This document shows positions 34,585 to 46,500 of a stretch of DNA of 64,000 nt, piece by piece. The stretch covers positions 1,077,508-1,141,507 of the forward strand of contig JAJVDF010000416.1 in assembly GCA_022410635.1 (NCBI GenBank), in the 5' to 3' direction. The translations under genes were made by a program, and so were the position numbers. Within the stretch, counting starts at the first letter, position 1. Each line of letters begins with the position of its first letter. The DNA is from Tretioscincus oriximinensis (Eukaryota > Chordata > Lepidosauria > Squamata > Gymnophthalmidae). The notes under the pieces were generated by a model. That model was not told the origin of the DNA. It did not search any database and worked only from the letters and a program-made list of their open reading frames with translations.

Positions 34585-37500
34585 CTAAAGATAAGAGGAA
34601 AATAAGGCTTTTCAAATACAATCAACACCAGTTTGCAGTAAACAAAACAAGAAATCAAACTTTAAACTGGGATCAGCAAAAGATGAAAGCATTGCTTGTT
34701 CAGTGGCATGTGTTTGATTTAAAGCAGAGATCAAGCCCTCGTCCTGGTAGAAGCCATGTCCTCTCAAACATCCTCTCAAAACGATCTATATAGTTTCCAT
34801 TATTTTGGGGGCTGAGGCATTCACTGGAGAGTTGATCAGTTTCCCCATTTTGTGCATTGAAAGCTAAAGCACACTACTACAGCTGCATAGAGAATGTAAT
34901 GGATAGAGCACATCTCCCTCTTATCTGATTCAAGCAAGGGGATCTTATTAGCAGCATAATATATTATATAATAGCAGCAAAATAACTATTTTAATAAAAA
35001 CCAGGAACGTGCAGACATGCAACACCAGAGATAATCCTAAATACTTGGGACCAGGGTTAGCCAGGCAGCTGAAATCTCATGCCAAATATTGCTCTCCATT
35101 GCAGTTGACCCTGCCTTACTGCCCCAAAGTGCTTAGCCTTCAAAGTTGTAGGCTGGGGTTGTTGTTTTAGCTGAATTCCTCCACTTCCAAAGATGCTTCA
35201 GTGTAACCTGACATACTGGTACTTGCTTTTTATATTGAGCTGCATTAGCCTCTTAATAGATATTTTATCAATGTTGGTTTTATGGCTTTCTAGATATTTT
35301 ACTTGAATGCCACTAGCTGAAACAGATTGTCTGTTTTTCTCTCCTGTGGGATGATGAGTTACTGCATATTAATATTAAACCGCTGAAGAAGACTACACAT
35401 TGGTCGAAACACATCTGGCTACATGAATGTAGAAGATGTTGTGACATACTTGCTTGTCACCCATTTTTATGTTTATGGAAGTTTAATCCATATTTATGTT
35501 CCAGAGTGGTAGAAGAAGAACTTGGTTCTTATACCCCACTTTTCTCACCTTTCAAATGGACTCAAAGCGGCTTACAAGGATATATTTTTGCCCGAAGGCT
35601 GACATTCTATCTTCTCCACCAGGCTATGGTGGTTCCCATGTATCTACTTGCAGTCATTTGCAATATCTTGCAGTTCCTGCTTTCGAATAGCTGGGTTAGC
35701 TAGAGCTACAGGCTAGTGGAAGGTGCTCACCCCTCCCCACGTCTCACACAGGGCTTCGAAACCCCATCTCCCAGGCGAGAGACGAATTCCTAAGCAACTG
35801 AGCTATCCGTGCCGTACATTTAATTTCCATCATCCAGTCCCCACTGGGGGAGAAAAAAGCAGGAGAAAATCAAGTATATGATAATTTACTTTGCTTTTCT
35901 CCCTTCTCCTCTAGTCCCAATGCATTTGTGTTTTAGTGGCTATACAGTGGGCTGCCCAATGCTTGGGAGGTGTCATAGGTTTCATGGAATCACAGAATAT
36001 CCCCCTCCAGAGCCACCTTCCCAGGCTAAAGCCTCTCACTGGACAGCATTCCACACCTGCCCCATCCAGCAATCCACTCCAATGCAGCACATGGCTGAGG
36101 TTTCCCTATGGGGGGACTGTAGTCAGTGCTGAATTAACAAAAATTGTGTTCCTCAGTATTTGCTATGATTCTTTGAGGTAATTCCCCTCAAATTGCCACG
36201 TGGGCATTCTGGTTTCTGTTTGGAGTAAATAGGAAAGGAGCATGGCCAGTACTGAGTGACACTGTTTTAACACCCGTTTTGTCTCTTAGTGAGGACAGGG
36301 CCTATTTTTTGTTCACTTTGTATAGATTCAGATTTTTGGTTCTGTATTTTGTATTTTTTGATGTTCTTTTTGGTAATCTTTGCTGATTTGGGGGGGGGGG
36401 ATTACTGTGTTTAATGAGATCTTTCCGTAACTGCACAAAAGGGACAAAGCCAAAGAAAGGGTCTTGTTGGAACTCTGAGTTTGATTGTGCTAAACTGTCA
36501 TTGTACATTCTAGATTAAAAAAACCCACAAAATGTACTGCACCTTAATTGCTCCATGCTTCCTAACTCACTGACCACTACTGAAAATACATCAAACTGAC
36601 ATTAGATTAGTGATATTAAAATTTATACTTTTTTGACAAAATAAAGGCATTTTATAGTTATTGAAGCAAATAACTACTACTGATTAAAAAAATAGAAAAC
36701 AGGACAGGTAACACTTATTGTTAGCTTTAACAGTTTTTTATGTGATGATGATGTAACAATTTATACGTTACATCTCATTCATAACAATAAACATATTTTT
36801 TGCATAGATACTATCTTCATGAAAATACATTGTGATAAATGAGAAGTGCCTGATGACTATCTGTTATCATTTCAATAAGTGGTTACTTTGCCCCAAAGAA
36901 GATCTGACACAGTTATATACCTGTAGCGTTTAACTCCAGGACTATGCAAAGAGCGTAATGGAAAAGGAATTCCTGCAGTGGAGGACAAAAATAAGAACAG
37001 TAAAAATAATCAGCAATAATGCATTTTTGAATGCCTTTCACTATTATTATTATCATTATCATCATCATCATCATCATCATCACCACCACAACCACCACCA
37101 CTATAGGTCAAGAAAATTGGAAAATTGTGATATATTAAATGTTGCATGAAATAAGAACTTGATACACGTTCCAGTCACAAAAAATACCTCAAATTCTGCC
37201 TTTCATCACATATTGATTTATTAAAATTTGGATCGACTTTTAGATTTATTTAATAACACTTGAATTTGCTGTTTTTTCTGCTTACTGCTCTGTTTCACTT
37301 CCATACCTGCACCTTGTTTCTCTGGAACCTCTCCATTGGACTGCCCATGGAAGGGAGGTGGATGCTGTTTGACACATGAGATTGTGAGGCTTTGTCGCTG
37401 TGCTGATGGTGGTGAAATCACAGACATGAGGAGAGGCTGGGGTTCTGTGATCTTGATCTCATATGCAGCTACAGGGATGTTCTTCTTAGTTGAAGGAAGT

Positions 37501-40500
37501 TCTACACAAGAATGATATGATGCCCACTAGATTAGTAGTTAGAAATTGTACTCTGTAGAAAAAGCTTTGTGTTCTGGATTTTAAAAATATTGCCTATGAA
37601 TTATGTTTTTCTGATAAATCTTGTATTATGTAGGCCAGGAATGTTCATTTAGGCTGTATTTACATTAAAAAGCATTAATGGCATGGCTATCCTTTGATGG
37701 ATTGTGGAAAAGGTGACTATTGGTCTGCATTCAGATGTAAACACATTCCTTTGCCATGCTTTGAAATCTTCCCAGATTTCCACTGTTGGCATACTTCACT
37801 GGTGCAACTATGATAATCAGAATTTGTTTTTTAAAAAAACTGTTAAAGCTAACAATAAGTGTTACCTGTCCTGTTTTCTATTTTTTTAATCAGTATGTCT
37901 GAACATACTGGTACTAGGATCTCCCAGCCTATTAGTACACTTGCATTTGCTACCTGTGGTCAAGATGTTATGAATCTAGTGGAGTATCTTGCACAATTTT
38001 ATATTCATAGTAATATATTATTTTATATTTGGGTTTGCTGTTGGATAAAAAAGAAATCTATGCCAAGTTTAAACAAAATGAATCAGAGGGGCTACTGGGA
38101 AAAAATTATAGAATTTTACCCCAAAAAACCACCTTGGGAAACAAACAACTGAAGAAAAGGATTGAAAAGATTTGGATAAGTAATAGCTTCTGAAAGGGGA
38201 AGGGATGTTTAGATTTATTACATAATTGTTTGTTAATATTTAGTGTTTTGATGTTAACATCTTAGTTACAATAATTAATGTTATCCAACAAGTACTGAAG
38301 CTGAATGCCGCAGGAGTAGCATCTGAGACTAATTTAATTAACCACAATCACATTTATATATATACATCCAAAATGCAAACTGCATTGTTTTCTGCATGTG
38401 TTTTCTGCATAGTTTTCTTACCTTGATGCTTCTGCAATTTATTTAGATTTTCTTCTTCTAGAAAGTTACTTGACTTTTCTTCTTGTCGATCAGCTTTGTT
38501 CTGAATAAATAACAATAACAATAACAACAATAACAACAATAACAACAACAACAACAACAACAACAACAATAATGTCAGCCTATCCTTTCATGGTCCATAA
38601 GTAATCATTGCCCCTTGTCCCTGTGTTCTTAACAACAACAACAATTACAAATGATAATGATGATTTTATAAAATCCAGTGACACAGAATACTATTAATAT
38701 AAACCTCAACAAAAAATAATAAAATGATCAGTTAGGTGATAATAACAAAATATAAAATATACTTGGTCAAGGTATGACTAAAGATTAGTTACATATATAT
38801 ACTTGTTAACCTTGACCGAAATAACATCTTCTGAATTTCTTGTATATTATATTTTAGGACTCTATAGGACTAGACTGACCAGATTTTCTGAGGCCCAAAC
38901 CTGGGGTAGTTAATATTCATACTAATTTGCATATTCATGAATATATAAATCACTCACCAACATGCATACCCCCCCTGAAATCCCCGAAGCATGTGAGAAT
39001 TTTCAAAGTGTGTGAGAAAATTGCATTTTTTAATAAGGGGAGGGTGCCTTTGGAAGCTGGCCACAGTTGCCGAAACCCCCTAGTGGTGGTACAGTGATTT
39101 TTAAAAAAATTCAAAAGTTTTTAAAGATTTTTTTTTCCCTCAGAAAAAAATGGGGAAATTGGGTCCACCCGGGAGGATGGGGTAGACACCCCAAAAACAG
39201 GTTTCCTCCCAAAAAAGGGGTCATCTGGTCAGCCAACTATAGAATACATTCATGTTTCATGTCTGAACATACTGGTACTAGGATCTCCCAGCCTAGCAGT
39301 ACACTTACATTTGCTACCTGTAGTCAAGTGTTCTTGAATCCTTGAAAAAATTATATCTCAATATGTTTCTTGGAATATAACCCAACGTTGTGGAATGATG
39401 GCCTTCTTTATCAGAACGTTGGGGGCCACTAATAAGATCCCCATCCCAACTGCAGAAAATGGTCTGATAGGTAAGAACGGAGCCTGAATTTAGTTCCTTT
39501 TTTCCTCCTCCACAAATCAGGTTTTCCAGCCTCACAGGGATATACAGTAGTTACTTTTTCCCATTGGAAGTATCTGGCCACAAAGCAAAATGGAGTTGTT
39601 CAGGTTTACCTGTAGTCATGGAGAGAGAGGCTGGGATATTCCATCTAACTCTAGCTATCTCTGGATGAATCTTTTCCAGCCTCCCTTTCCACATTAATTG
39701 TGCATGGATTGTGCAGTTGAAATTGTAACTACATGCCTCTGTTTCCATTCCAGCTTTCTGTTGTAGTGACAGAATGATCACCGATGTTGAAAAATCCAAT
39801 TTTTGTGCAATTCTGGATAGCATAATTTCATAATTATATGGAATAATAAAAAAGCACTCAAAACACAGCAATCCTTCTCATCAATCCCGATATCTTATGT
39901 ATCCCCAAGCCATAACCAGAACATTATGAATAGAATATGGCAGGAGCATTATTTCCAGAAGATTGAAAGTGCGCAACCATTACCATTAAAAAGAAAGGTA
40001 CAGCTGAGTTTGGAAAGTTGAGCTGGCGCATCTGTGCCTGCAGTGACTTGGCTGTTTGGCCATCCACTCAACTTGTTGGGAATGAGGGGGCTTGCTGAGT
40101 CCCTGCAAGCATCCCAGGCGAGGGGCAGCACTGGCAGAGTGGAGGCAACTTCAGAAGAGCCCTTGGGACAGTGGCAGCTGCCCATGCCAGCAGCAGTCGA
40201 GGGGGATGACACTGCAACAGCTTCAGCCCAAGAGCCGGCAGCTGCTGCCAAGCACATCGTACTCCACAACCGCTACCTTCCTGCACTACAATTGCTGCCA
40301 GAGGTGTGTACCTCACCTCAACTTTGCCCAGCAGCAACAATGGCACAACCAAAAGCATCTCACCTCCAGCTTGCCAAAAGACGCACAGGCATTGGCTGGT
40401 TGGGCATATCAATCTTTGCAGGGTGGGACAGGATCAGGGAGGGGCCTTCCTTTACTGAAGAGAGGTCGGATGGTAAAAGAGCAAGAAAGGAATGATAGGC

Positions 40501-43500
40501 TCCTTGCTCTCCTTGCCTGCATCCTGTGGTGCTATTGGTTGGCCGGAGACTGACAGGGATAGAAGGTTTATGCCAAGGAACTCAATGATTGTGTGAGATG
40601 GATGTCAATCTAGAAAAAGTTAAAATTGCTGAAATTTAGGGAGTAAGTTCCAAACTGGGATTGGATTGGGGAAGGAAAGGAACTTTGAGTCCACATGCGT
40701 GGGGAAAAAGCAGCTGAAAAGCGGCTTGGATTTAATAATATGTGGACATTCATATTACTGTCCCACCTCTAATCCACATTAAAAGCCTATGGAAAGGTAT
40801 TTTTTGTAGTGTGTGTGAATGCTACCGCTACCAAGCTGTTCTTGAACCATTTGTATTTTCTTTGTCTGTCTGCAGGCAGCCAGTACATAGATAGGATCGC
40901 TGGAAACGCCTCTCACCCTGCAAGGAAGTTTGGTAATGTTTTATGATCAGAGAAACAAGGCTGAGATTAAACAAGGTACCCTCCTCAGAAACTCCCACCA
41001 CTTGCCATTGACCAAGGGGGAGTTTCCAGCTCTCCCTTTTTCCCTCTCTCATAGAAGGAGGAGGAGGAGAGCTGGGTTTTTATACCCCTCTTTTCTCACT
41101 CGAAGGGACTCGAAAGGCTTACAAGCTATTTTTTGCCTGATGGCTTTCATTCTATCTTTCCCATCACATTGTGATGGGACTTGCAAATCTACTTGCAAAT
41201 ATCTGTTTTCAAATTAGCTAGGTTGGTTAAAGCTAAGGACAGTACAGGATGCTCACTTAGGGTTGCCACATTTTGGCAGCCCAAAACCGGGACGGGGGTG
41301 GAGTGGGGGTGCGTGCCCGCGCGCGCGCGCNCACACACGGACACTTGTAGTGAGACAGGCAGCCTGTCTCACCACAAGCGTCCATGTGTGCACGCTGTGT
41401 GTGCGTAGCTGCTCCAATGCTGGAGGCGGGGTTTCATGCCTGCTATCAGGCAAAGCGCGGCAACTCNCTTCCAGCGGAGGAAAAACGCCTGGGTTTGTGA
41501 CAGGAGATCAGAGCTGTTCTCCTGTCACAAACCTCTACTGGAGGTGAATTGGCTTTGCCTGATAGCAGGCGCGAAACCCCACCTCCAGCATTGGAGCAGC
41601 TACGGCACACACCGAGGTTCCTTCCAGGACGCTGGAAAGCATTGCCGGGGTGCAGCCGTCAGCTCTGACGGCTCCTTTTCCTTTAAAATCCTGCATTTTT
41701 ACATTCCCTGATGCAGCATCGGGGAATATAAAAATCCAGGATTTTATCTTAAAACCTGGAGGGGACTATATTTTAATCCCCCAAACCGGGATTGTCCCGC
41801 CTTCACGGGTCGTATGGCAACCCTATGCTCACCCCTCTCCACAACAGACACATGGGCCTAGAACCCTAACCTCTTTGTTGAAGGACCGTTGTTCTTAACC
41901 TTTGCACAATCATGCAAACTCCGCCCAGATTTAGTCTGGAACAATAATTAAAAACACAGCATTCAGTTCATCAAAATCAGACTGAGAACTAAGAAAATAT
42001 GAATAATTTTTTTAGTCCAATTCTTTGGGGGGAATTTCCAGAAAGCCCCTCTACTTGTGAGGGCAACATTAGCCCAAACCATTTTCAGTTTTATTTAAAT
42101 GTAAAAACAGTGGAACCAGCCCTGACATAATCTGTTTTCAGATCTGTTTTTTTCTGCCAGTTGTGATGGGGACTAACAGGCTGCAGACGCACTAGGGCTA
42201 AAAATGGATGGAATAGTGGGTTCGTTGTTCTCTAGGCACATTTGGTTACCAGTAAAACCAACTGCAGAGTGTTCCCACATTCCTCAGTACGCAAACCACT
42301 TGTTTCTGATACAGAGTTTTTGCCAAAAACCAATGCTGCAGCAGCTTCTCGTCATTCACGTTAATCTTACTCCAGCTACAGAATTCCTGTAGCTGCTCTC
42401 CTTTGTGCGGGTGCTCCTGTTTCAGATTTGCACTGATCCATGATGTAATGATTGCCCCAGACAATTGTAAAGGTGGGTATTTCTGGGTTGGGTTGCTGTG
42501 CATGTAATCTTTTCTGTCAGTTCCTCCTCATCCTCACTGAGGCAACATCTCTGTACAGGTTCTTTCAGGTAGCACACCATTCCAACTTCGCTCATTATTT
42601 TTATTTGTAGCCAGAACACAACACTGTGTACAGCAACTCTGCCGCCTGGATTTCTCTCCTAACTTCTGGTGAGGCCATGCTGGAGACTCTGTTCCCAGCT
42701 ACAGAAGCAGCTGCTACTATGACTTCCCTCCCTTCCTCCTTCTTTCAAGGAGAGAGAGAGAAGCTTTGGACTGACAGCAGGAAGAAAAGCGACCCAGCTG
42801 GGATTGGGCATTGAAGCCTCCTCTCCACCCCCTTCCTGAGCAGAGAGAAAGGTTTCTTCTTAGCCTTTTTCTGCTCAGGGAGGGGGCAGAGTAGTGGCTT
42901 CAAGACCCCCCAGCCGGGTTGATTCCCATCTTTCAGGGAGGGAGGATTGAAGTAGGGCCAGGGGGAGAAGTCACACAGCAGCTACGGATGGAGCAACAGA
43001 GGGTGGGAGGGAATGAAGGCGATCCAGTTGGGGATGTTGAAACAGGACTGGAAATGGATGGGGGATTTGGCATTCACTTCGGATTGGCTTCGGAGATTTC
43101 CAAAGTGCTTTCACAACCGTTTTTAGTCCTAGTGCATCTACAGGCACAGAGTGGAATGAGAATGATTGTGTTACACTTTTCAAAATATTTTTTAAATGTT
43201 ATTGTTAATAAGACTGTACAAACAAAACGTAAATGTACAATTATTAAATTATTTTAGGAAGGTATTTTGAACATACCTCTCAAATCTTCTTACCAAGACT
43301 ATTTTAATGTAAGTAAACACTATTTCATATAGTGTTCAAATACGGGTAAACATCTAAATTTTGATAGTCGTTGAACAAAAAACTAGACTTCACAAACCTA
43401 CCTGACCTACACAGATTACTTGATTGATCTTGTTTTTCTGTTCTGAACTGTTATCTGTCTGTGATCTCTTGAAAAAAATACGATTCTTTCCAGCATTTGA

Positions 43501-46500
43501 AGAATTTGTGCTTGTCTAAAGGAAGTGAACAAAAAGAGTGTATCTTGGTTCAACTGATGGGAAACAGAGGGAAGTCTAGAAATCTAATGAAAGAGTTAAC
43601 CATATAGAAGATATCCCATTCATTATCTGGTACTTTATATGTAAATTACAGTATACGGTAACAACAGTTCAGATGCTAGCACTTGCTGTGGCTGGGCCAC
43701 CGTGTGAGCACCTTTGCTCACCCCTCTCACTGAGTTCAGCATTCCGAGTTTTGTCATTGCTCTATAAAGACCAATGACACAGCTTGAAACATTGAATTCA
43801 ACAATATCTTTCTTATTAATGGTAAGGATATCTTTCTTTCTGGTAATGGTAATTATGCAGGAATTCACAATTGTCACTAGGAACAAAGCTAGCAAGCTGT
43901 CTTAAAAGTGTTAATTTTATTGCGCAATATTTCCTGTAATTAAATTATCTTTTATGGATTTTCCCCACATTCTTACCAGAATTTCTTCAGTATGTTTCAC
44001 TGCAGATTTCTTGTGTACCTCATTCAGTGCAGATTTCATATGTGCATCATTCACTGCAGATTTCTTATGTACCTCATTCAGTGCAGATTTCATATGTGCA
44101 TCATTCAGTGCAGATTTCTTATGTAAATCATTTCTTTCTTTTCTTGTTTGAAGATGTTTCTTTTTCTTCTTTTTCTTCTTTTCATTATCATCCTCCAAGG
44201 AAGTAAAATAAAACTAATTATGAATACGCTCTCAGTAAATTATAGAAAAAGTGGAAGATTTTTGTCAAACTCACAAACACTGGTAAAAGAATCTTCTAAA
44301 GATTAATGTACCATATATAATCATGTTTGTATTGAAACTATTCCAATGTAGCTGAATACCCCAAACATCACCGACATTATAAAAATGCAAAATGAAAGGA
44401 TAGAAATTAGAAACAGCAACAAGAATACAAGACCACTTTTAATTTATTTCGGTAGATACATATAGAAACAATGCAGCTAAAGAAAATTAAACATGCTTCT
44501 CTCTCTCTCTCGTATATAGCTAGAGAGAGAGAGACAGAGAGAATCAAGCAGAAGTACCGCTTATAACAAAACAATTACCGTAGGTAATGGAAAACAAATG
44601 TTTACCACACAGACATATAGGAAAACAATCTAGATAAAGGCAAACATTTTGGGGGGGCAAAGACTAAGTGAATAAGTGTATATATGTCCCTCAGTAGGGA
44701 GATCCTTCTCTAGCCTGAAAGGTACCACAGAAAAGTCCATTGCATCTGGTCATGCATCCTTAATAGTGTAATCTCTATGAAAAATTAAGAGTCTCTATCC
44801 CATTTATCTTAATTTAAGGGCAGAATTATATATAGAAGTCGAAGACAAATTTATAAGCTCAGTACTTTGATCACATAATGAAAAGACAAGAGTCTGATGC
44901 TGGGAACAAATGAAGGCAAAAGGAAAGGATGATGATGATGAAATGAGTAGATAGCATGATAGAAATAAACATAAACATCAGCAGCGTCTGGAACACAATG
45001 GAGGGCAGACAAGCTTGCTATGCTGCAGTCCATGCGATCATGAAGACATTTTATGAATGAATAACTGAACGCCAATAACAAAGAAACATCTTACATCTAT
45101 TAAAAGCAAGACTTATGGCAACAAATTATTCCAGCCACTTGTGAAATAGTAAAACACCCATCCCAAATCCACCTAATTAACCTGAGACCCATAGATACTG
45201 ACACCCAGGATTTTTACATACTTGCAAGCTAATCTATTCATAATAATTAAAGCATCTCACCTTCTCTTCCATACTGAGCAAATGTGCAGGAGGACCATCA
45301 GATTGAGAACTGTCAGAGCCACTTGTACTAATTAAGAAAAGAGAGAAATCAGCAAATTTAATACTGATGCTAGTTTCAAACCTGAAAACAATTATTCTAG
45401 TTTTTGTTATTGACATTTTTGATCAGAAGCCTTTAGAAAATATCAACCACTATCTACTTCCAAGTAACCATATCACTAAAACAAAAACTTCAGAATGGTC
45501 ATATTGTATGAGAACATCAAATGTGTTATATTAGGCTGAAAGAGTGAATGAAATAGTGATTGAGCACAACATGCTGCTCTAATCACCACCACACAAGTTT
45601 GCTTTCACTTGCTCATATAATGCCATAGGGTTAAGAGTGGTGCATGTACTTAATAGTCTCTAGAAAAGCTAATGGATTATTTGGCTCACTAAGAAAGTTA
45701 AGGAATGAGGTATTCAACAGATGTGCAAATCTTTTAAAAGACCCATTTCAATGCAAGAATATAAGATAGGCTTTATAATTTATTCTGGTCACATATATGC
45801 TTTTTTAACTGGACTGGAAATGGGAAAAACCATTTTTGAACTGAGCTGAAAACCAGAAAAAAGTGGAGGTGGTTTAGAAAGCTTGTATGTGACCAGGCCC
45901 AAAGAAATGATATTTTAATTTTGCAATATTAGTACTTCACAGCTTTTCTACATTCTGTGAAGACAGCAGATTTGTGTTACCTTGATTCAACATCAGAAAG
46001 AGAGATGCCATTCCATGTACCCTCTGTGTTCTGTACACGGCCCAACTCTGAAAGTTTGCGCTGAATTTTTTGCTTCAGCAACTCTCTTAGTTCAGTCAGA
46101 CACTGCTGAAACTAAGAAGTTAAAAAAATTAAAAACTGCAGATGCAAAAGGTACACATTTTGCTATTTTTATTTCTTTTGATCAGCATATACCTTATTCA
46201 ACCATAGAAAAATGTTTAGAACAGGAGAATTAACAACTTTAATTTAAATCATAGGTAACTGGAACCATAATATTCTAATGTTACCGTACAAGTGAAACTA
46301 TCTCTGGAATCTATAGAACTGTGAACTGAACTCCAGAGCCCCAAGTCACTGAAAGGACCCCAAGCAAGTTGCCCTTGGTCTTTCAAATACAAGAGCTAGT
46401 GGAGAATGATAGTTTGTGGGAAACAATGTACCATCTGCTTGGCACTAGTTAGGCATGCAAACTAACTAGTTAGGCATCAGTAATTTTAGTCCACATCTGG

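Noticed and set aside
34263..37501. Direct exon 16 to exon 17 splice at CCTGAAG|TGCC (phase compatible)
   Set aside because: No pyrimidine tract before that AG, whereas the acceptor 20 bp upstream is strong; kept as unresolved instead.
38354..38569. 71-codon minus frame with 20 leucines
   Set aside because: The leucine run is the (AAC)n microsatellite read on the other strand; only the exon 15 portion is real.
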